Shown here: positions 13,211 through 15,193 of the stretch, in pieces
Numbering within the stretch: position 1 is the first letter of the stretch
How the letters are laid out: each line of letters opens with the position of its first letter
DNA from: an uncultured Haemophilus sp.
GTDB taxonomy: Bacteria; Pseudomonadota; Gammaproteobacteria; Enterobacterales; Pasteurellaceae
DNA: 15,193 bases
Direction of reading: 5' to 3'
Assembly: GCA_902481695.1 (NCBI GenBank)
Contig: CABSXY010000021.1
Location: forward strand, 1-15,193
Notes under the pieces: model-generated
What the model saw: only the letters and a program-made list of their open reading frames with translations
Told to the model about the DNA's origin: nothing
The model's database searches: none
Translations under genes and position numbers: made by a program

Positions 13211-13252
13211 GACCGCACTTTTGAGATACAAATCAAAGTGCGGTCGTTTTTT
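13211..13252. terminator. Bidirectional terminator made of an inverted uptake-sequence pair
   Basis: GACCGCACTTT (13211-13221) and AAAGTGCGGTC (13235-13245) are perfect 11-bp inverse copies, each holding an exact uptake core. A T6 run (13247-13252) follows on the plus strand; on the minus strand the stem is followed by ATTTTTATC. It lies between two convergent genes and should end both transcripts. Confidence 0.88.
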
Positions 13253-13270
13253 AGGTTAGAAAGTAAATGA

Positions 13271-14755
13271 TTAATACATGCCTTCGCGCTCTTCACGGGT
13301 GCTGATAAAGATATTTTTCACCTGTGTATAAGCGTCAAGCATCATTTTATGGGTTTCACGACCTATACCGGAGGTTTTATAACCACCGAAAGGAGCTCCA
13401 GCTGGTAAACGGTTATAACAGTTCACCCAAACACGACCGGTTTCAAGTGCTCGTGCAACTCGTAGCGCACGGTTAATGTTATATGTCCACACCGCACCAC
13501 CTAGGCCATAATCACTGTCATTTGCCATTTTAATTACATCTGCTTCATCCTTGAATTTGATTACCACAGCAACCGGACCAAAAATTTCTTCTTGTGCCAC
13601 GCGTTTTTTGTTATCAGGCGCTAAAATTAAGGTTGGTTGGAAAAATTCGCCTCGAGCCAATGCCGGGTCGGTTGATTTACCTCCACCAACGACGATTTGA
13701 CACCCTTCTTCTTTAGCAATATCAACATACTTGCTAATAACCTTAACTTGATTTCCGTTTACTTGCGCCCCCATTTGCGTGTCATCTTCCCAAGGTAAGC
13801 CGACTTTAACTTTCTTAAATTCTTCTTTTAGTGCCGCGATAAATTTATCGTAAACGCTTTCTTGTACGAAAATACGTGAACCGGCACAACACACTTGCCC
13901 TTGGTTGAAGAGAATTCCTTTTTGTGCGCCCTCCAATGCTTTATCAAATGGCATATCGTCAAAGAAAATATTGGCTGATTTACCACCCAATTCCAAGGTG
14001 GATGGAATCAACATTTCAGCAGCAGCTACACCAATTTTTCTACCAATTTCGGTGGAACCGGTGAATGCCAGTTTGTTAAATCCAGTATGGTGCAACATGT
14101 ATTCGCCAGATTTAGAACCCTTACCAGTAATAACATTGAAGACACCTTTCGGTAATAAATGATTAATTTTTTGAGCTAAGGAAAGTAAGCTCAATGAAGT
14201 AGTGGAAGATGGGTGAATCACGACGGTACAACCTGCTGCCAATGCCGGTGCTATTTTCCATGCAGCCATTAAGAACGGAAAGTTCCATGGAATAATTTGA
14301 CCAACAACGCCAATAGGCTCGCGTAAAATCAACGACAAATCTTCGCTATCCAGTTGGTTTGCGACACCTTCTTCGGCGCGAATAACACTGGCAAAATAAC
14401 GGAAATGATCTGATGCCAACGGAATATCTGCTGCGCGTGTTTCGCGAATCGGTTTACCGTTATCCAACGTTTCTTGTAAAGCGAATAATTCGGTATTTTC
14501 GTCAATAACATCTGCAATTTTATTCAAAATTGTAGCTCGTTCCGTTGCGCTGGTATTTTTCCAGGTTTTAAAGGCCTCTTTCGCAGCATTCACTGCAGCA
14601 TCGACATCTGCATCCGTAGCGTCAATAAAGGTGGCTAAGGCTTCACCATTTGCAGGGTTATATGCTGTTAAGGTATTACCCTCAGAGCCATTTGTCCATT
14701 CGCCGTTGATCAATAAACCATAATGTTTATCAAATACATTAAGATCTTTTGTCAT
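13271..14755 (-). CDS. Aldehyde dehydrogenase, AldB/ExaC-like (494 aa)
   Basis: Oxidises an aldehyde (likely acetaldehyde or another small aliphatic aldehyde) to the acid with NAD(P)+ in the cytoplasm. Visible family motifs: IPWNFP with N158, cofactor-loop GSTEIG (233-238), general-base Glu255 in LELGGK, catalytic Cys289 in NQGQVCCAGSR, and EEIFGPV with E390. DNGKPIRET and IPLASDHFRYFA are typical of the AldB/ExaC branch. The length fits (about 500). I choose the ATG at 14755 because AAGGAG stands seven bases before it; an upstream in-frame ATG at 14788 would add 11 residues and place the ribosome site inside the gene. Odd point: the usual KPxE segment that contacts the cofactor ribose is HPSS here (H181, S184). 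It is a single gene, convergent with the glycine-zipper gene, with a CRP-type promoter upstream. The exact substrate is uncertain. Confidence 0.93.
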   Translation of the reverse strand: MTKDLNVFDKHYGLLINGEWTNGSEGNTLTAYNPANGEALATFIDATDADVDAAVNAAKEAFKTWKNTSATERATILNKIADVIDENTELFALQETLDNGKPIRETRAADIPLASDHFRYFASVIRAEEGVANQLDSEDLSLILREPIGVVGQIIPWNFPFLMAAWKIAPALAAGCTVVIHPSSTTSLSLLSLAQKINHLLPKGVFNVITGKGSKSGEYMLHHTGFNKLAFTGSTEIGRKIGVAAAEMLIPSTLELGGKSANIFFDDMPFDKALEGAQKGILFNQGQVCCAGSRIFVQESVYDKFIAALKEEFKKVKVGLPWEDDTQMGAQVNGNQVKVISKYVDIAKEEGCQIVVGGGKSTDPALARGEFFQPTLILAPDNKKRVAQEEIFGPVAVVIKFKDEADVIKMANDSDYGLGGAVWTYNINRALRVARALETGRVWVNCYNRLPAGAPFGGYKTSGIGRETHKMMLDAYTQVKNIFISTREEREGMY

Positions 14756-14856
14756 CTGTTTTCTCCTTTTTTCTGCGTTGTGAATCAAAGTAATACCTGG
14801 TCTTTTTACACCATCAGGTCTTTAATATTTTGTCCGTAAAAGAGGACTATGGGTTG

Positions 14857-14899
14857 ATTTTAGTACAAAACAAGACTTAAAACTGGGAGACAGATCACA
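14857..14899 (-). promoter_or_regulatory. Predicted class II CRP-dependent promoter of the aldehyde dehydrogenase
   Basis: A CRP-like site TGGGA-N6-TCACA (14884-14899) agrees with 17 of 22 positions of the extended E. coli consensus, the AGATCACATTT half being exact. On the minus strand TAAAAT (14862-14857) is a 5/6 -10 element. If transcription starts 7 bases after it, at 14850, the CRP site centre (14891.5) is at -41.5, the classical class II position. No good -35 is present, as expected for an activated promoter. The leader would be about 95 bases. E. coli aldB is also known to be under CRP control. Confidence 0.5.
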
Positions 14900-14982
14900 T
14901 TTTGATGGTGAGAAGGAAAGGTAGAGAAAATTGATTTGATAGGTGAAAAAAAACAAAGTACAGAAAAACTCATTGAAAAAAG

Positions 14983-15015
14983 ACCGCACCTGAATGGATA
15001 AAATCAAAGTGCGGT
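14983..15015. repeat. Inverted uptake-sequence pair, possible terminator
   Basis: ACCGCAC (14983-14989) pairs with GTGCGGT (15009-15015). The right copy is an exact AAAGTGCGGT; the left has one mismatch (ACCGCACCT). On the minus strand the stem is followed by CTTTTTTC, so it could end leftward transcription entering from beyond the window edge, upstream of the dehydrogenase promoter. Confidence 0.55.
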
Positions 15016-15057
15016 GACGATTTTCTTCATTTTTGACATAGACACTCCAACTACACA

Positions 15058-15093
15058 TAATTAAAATATAACTCTAAAGAGTTATTTTAATTA
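15058..15093. repeat. Near-perfect AT-rich palindrome
   Basis: TAATTAAAATATAACTCT (15058-15075) and AGAGTTATTTTAATTA (15078-15093) are inverse copies apart from a two-base insertion in the left arm, giving 16 pairs around AA. There is no T-run on either side. It may be an operator or a cruciform-forming element; its role is unknown. Confidence 0.55.
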
Positions 15094-15113
15094 TAGAGAG
15101 GTAATAAAAGAGA

Positions 15114-15135
15114 AAATGTGATCTTGGTCAAAAAA
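15114..15135 (+). promoter_or_regulatory. CRP-like binding site
   Basis: AAATGTGATCT (15114-15124) matches the left half of the extended CRP consensus exactly, and the right half-site is TCAAA instead of TCACA with the standard 6-bp spacing. It is about 360 bp upstream of the dehydrogenase start, too far for direct control of it. It more likely serves a gene to the right of the window. Confidence 0.4.
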
Positions 15136-15165
15136 AGAACAATTAATACTGAATAAAAATAAAAA

Positions 15166-15193
15166 AACATTATATAAATTAATATATAATGTT
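15166..15193 (-). terminator. Palindrome at the right edge, possible minus-strand terminator
   Basis: AACATTATATA (15166-15176) and TATATAATGTT (15183-15193) are perfect 11-bp inverse copies around AATTAA. Read on the minus strand the stem is followed by a long T-rich tract (complement of 15154-15165). This fits a weak AT-stem terminator of a leftward gene outside the window, but a simple operator palindrome is equally possible. Confidence 0.35.

Larger units (their letters stand above)
14900..15193. other. Gene-free right edge
   Basis: No convincing gene. The stretch holds the uptake-sequence pair, a long AT palindrome, a CRP-like site and a further palindrome at the very end. Together these look like the termination and promoter region of a gene lying outside the window. 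Confidence 0.5.

Noticed and set aside
14756..14788. Upstream in-frame start of the aldehyde dehydrogenase
   Set aside because: It would place the clear AAGGAG ribosome site inside the gene and add 11 residues (IHNAEKRRKQ-like) not typical of the family.
14822..15058. 78-codon minus-strand open frame
   Set aside because: It has no ribosome site, covers the uptake-sequence pair and the CRP-like site, and its Phe/Ser/Cys-rich product looks like translated AT-rich noncoding DNA.

Overview
The window looks like chromosomal DNA of a Pasteurellaceae bacterium of the Haemophilus/Aggregatibacter type. It is AT-rich and carries the Haemophilus-type DNA uptake 9-mer AAGTGCGGT. There are five exact copies (8556, 11412, 13212, 13237, 15007) plus degenerate ones, some arranged as inverted pairs that form hairpins. 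Species cannot be fixed from sequence reading alone.

Left two thirds (220-11269, all minus strand): a contact-dependent growth inhibition (CDI) locus in the order cdiB-cdiA-cdiI. CdiB (591 aa) is the outer-membrane two-partner-secretion transporter. CdiA (2913 aa) is the exported stick-shaped effector. It has an extended signal peptide, a TPS secretion domain, long filamentous-haemagglutinin repeats, a non-repetitive middle region where a receptor-binding domain is expected, a second haemagglutinin repeat block, a pretoxin domain ending in VENN, and a 288-residue variable toxin tail. CdiI (153 aa, acidic) starts 9 bp after the cdiA stop and is presumably the cognate immunity protein. The reading frame of cdiA is intact, so the system looks functional. 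The exact toxin activity is not identifiable by eye; the last ~100 residues form a basic, His-containing domain and are the most novel part of the window.

Middle (11270-11720): a very AT-rich divergent intergenic region. It has a plausible cdiB promoter, one uptake sequence, a short dyad and an extended -10 promoter for the rightward genes.

Right third: two adjacent small lipoprotein genes on the plus strand (11721-12594), probably one operon; a spacer with nested, partly mutually exclusive hairpins; a glycine-zipper lipoprotein with a His/Asp-rich tail (12888-13190); a strong bidirectional uptake-sequence terminator; and, convergent on the minus strand, an AldB/ExaC-like NAD(P)-dependent aldehyde dehydrogenase (13271-14755). 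The dehydrogenase has an unusual cofactor-site sequence (HPSS in place of KPxE). A CRP-like site sits exactly 41.5 bp upstream of the start point predicted from a good -10 element. The right edge holds no gene, only hairpins, an uptake-sequence pair and a second CRP-like site that probably serves a gene outside the window.
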